The position numbers and the translations under genes are program-made. From Kushneria avicenniae (GTDB lineage Bacteria; Pseudomonadota; Gammaproteobacteria; Pseudomonadales; Halomonadaceae), in NCBI RefSeq assembly GCF_900112585.1, contig NZ_FOLY01000002.1, positions 62,001 to 126,000 on the forward strand: a stretch of DNA of 64,000 bases, in the 5' to 3' direction. The notes beneath the pieces are model-generated. The model saw only the letters and a list, made by a program, of their open reading frames with translations. It was not told where the DNA came from and made no database searches. Each line of letters starts with the position of its first letter. Positions within the stretch are counted from its first letter, which is position 1. Below are positions 63,597-64,000 of the stretch, in pieces.

Positions 63597-63847
63597 AACT
63601 ACTTGAATTTCTAAAGCGCGAGCGCAAGAAATCGGCATCGGTCGCCAAGGAGCGGCTACAGATCATCGTGGCCCACCAGCGCGGTCAGCGCGGTCAGCCC
63701 GATTACATGCCCATGCTGGAGCGTGAGCTCCTTGAGGTGATCCGTCGCTATGTCGAGGTCGAGCAGGATGCCATCAACATCAGTCTGGACAGCGAGGATG
63801 ACTGTTCGGTACTGGAGCTCAACGTGACCCTGCCCAACCGCGGCTGA
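63593..63847 (+). CDS. minE: cell division topological specificity factor MinE
   Basis: An 84-residue protein starting at GTG 63593, inside the minD stop (GTGA overlap). The N-terminal helix [29 protein letters not shown] contacts MinD and the membrane; the second half forms the dimer sheet ([25 protein letters not shown]). It stimulates MinD ATPase and so restricts MinC to the poles. GTG start plus overlap suggests translation is tied to minD. Confidence 0.98.
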   Translation: MKLLEFLKRERKKSASVAKERLQIIVAHQRGQRGQPDYMPMLERELLEVIRRYVEVEQDAINISLDSEDDCSVLELNVTLPNRG

Positions 63848-63873
63848 TACCGCGAACCCACGCGCCCTTTCAC

Positions 63874-63902
63874 TGGCCACGGCTGCTGAAGGGGCGTGGC
63901 CA
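63874..63902 (+). terminator. hairpin after minE
   Basis: TGGCCACG / CGTGGCCA with a 13-base loop lies 27 bases after the minE stop. It lacks a T run, so it is at best a weak terminator before sbcB. Confidence 0.35.
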
Positions 63903-63957
63903 TGATCCCCGCCTGCCCCATGACCCTTGTCTGGAACCCCTGCCAGGAGCCACTGTT

Positions 63958-64000
63958 TTGTCGGTCAGCTTTCTTTTTCATGACTACGAGACCTTCGGCG
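63958..64000 (+). CDS. sbcB: exodeoxyribonuclease I, 5' end only
   Basis: A TTG at 63958 with AGGAG nine bases upstream opens a frame that reads LSVSFLFHDYETFG up to the window edge. FLFHDYETFG matches the exonuclease motif I region of E. coli ExoI exactly in the part seen, with the first catalytic Asp and Glu (DxE). ExoI degrades single-stranded DNA 3' to 5' in repair and recombination. Only 14 codons are visible, so the call rests on this motif. Confidence 0.8.
   Translation, partial: MSVSFLFHDYETFG

Overview
The window is GC-rich, gene-dense chromosomal DNA from a gammaproteobacterium. The gene set fits a salt-tolerant member of the Halomonadaceae (Halomonas, Kushneria or Chromohalobacter type). 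It has a BCCT osmolyte carrier, two TAXI-type TRAP transporters, an E. coli-like minCDE cluster next to sbcB, purEK, pstSCAB, an initiator tRNA and many gammaproteobacterial conserved proteins (YaaA, Tas, YbbN, ClsC, CvfB, YdgA-like). The family placement is inference from protein character; no phylogeny was run. I saw no rRNA, insertion sequence, prophage or CRISPR array.

Layout. 1-3.8 kb: a truncated TlpA-like thioredoxin protein (minus), a small membrane protein, a ClsC-type phospholipase D, a small hypothetical protein and an alpha/beta hydrolase. 3.9-7.8 kb: TAXI TRAP system 1 (lipoprotein binding protein, DUF1850, fused permease). 7.8-12.5 kb: a luciferase-like oxidoreductase, a small membrane protein, zinc-free ribosomal protein L31 and a large MscS channel. 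12.5-24.8 kb: a polyol catabolic locus with a divergent LacI-family regulator, ABC importer, mannitol/arabitol dehydrogenase, xylulokinase, transaldolase, a P-loop kinase and an MFS sugar porter. 24.9-29.0 kb: malic enzyme, a YdgA-like protein and a CvfB-like S1 protein (all minus). 29.1-29.7 kb: a fluoride riboswitch in front of crcB. 29.7-33.7 kb: pstSCAB behind a Pho box, without phoU. 33.8-41.5 kb: BCCT carrier, extensin-like protein, VOC/DUF3253/GST genes, purEK and a class V aminotransferase. 41.5-48.4 kb: TAXI TRAP system 2 with its own DctB/DctD-type two-component system, a sigma-54 promoter and two matching upstream dyads. 48.6-58.8 kb: conserved housekeeping and hypothetical genes. 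58.9-64 kb: tRNA-fMet with its promoter, a large DUF349 protein, minCDE and the start of sbcB.

How genes work together. The polyol locus encodes a full route: ABC uptake, oxidation of mannitol to fructose or arabitol to xylulose, phosphorylation, and entry to the pentose phosphate pathway through transaldolase. It resembles the Pseudomonas mtlEFGKDY operon, but a LacI-type regulator stands where an AraC-type one would be expected, and a UDK/PRK-like P-loop kinase stands where a PfkB fructokinase would be expected. TAXI system 2 looks like a self-contained inducible uptake module: membrane sensor, sigma-54 activator, tandem enhancer sites about three helical turns apart, a -24/-12 promoter, then binding protein and permease. 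The best-supported regulatory elements are the fluoride riboswitch, the sigma-54/enhancer region, the tRNA promoter, and an inverted pair of 17-mers flanking the polyol intergenic region.
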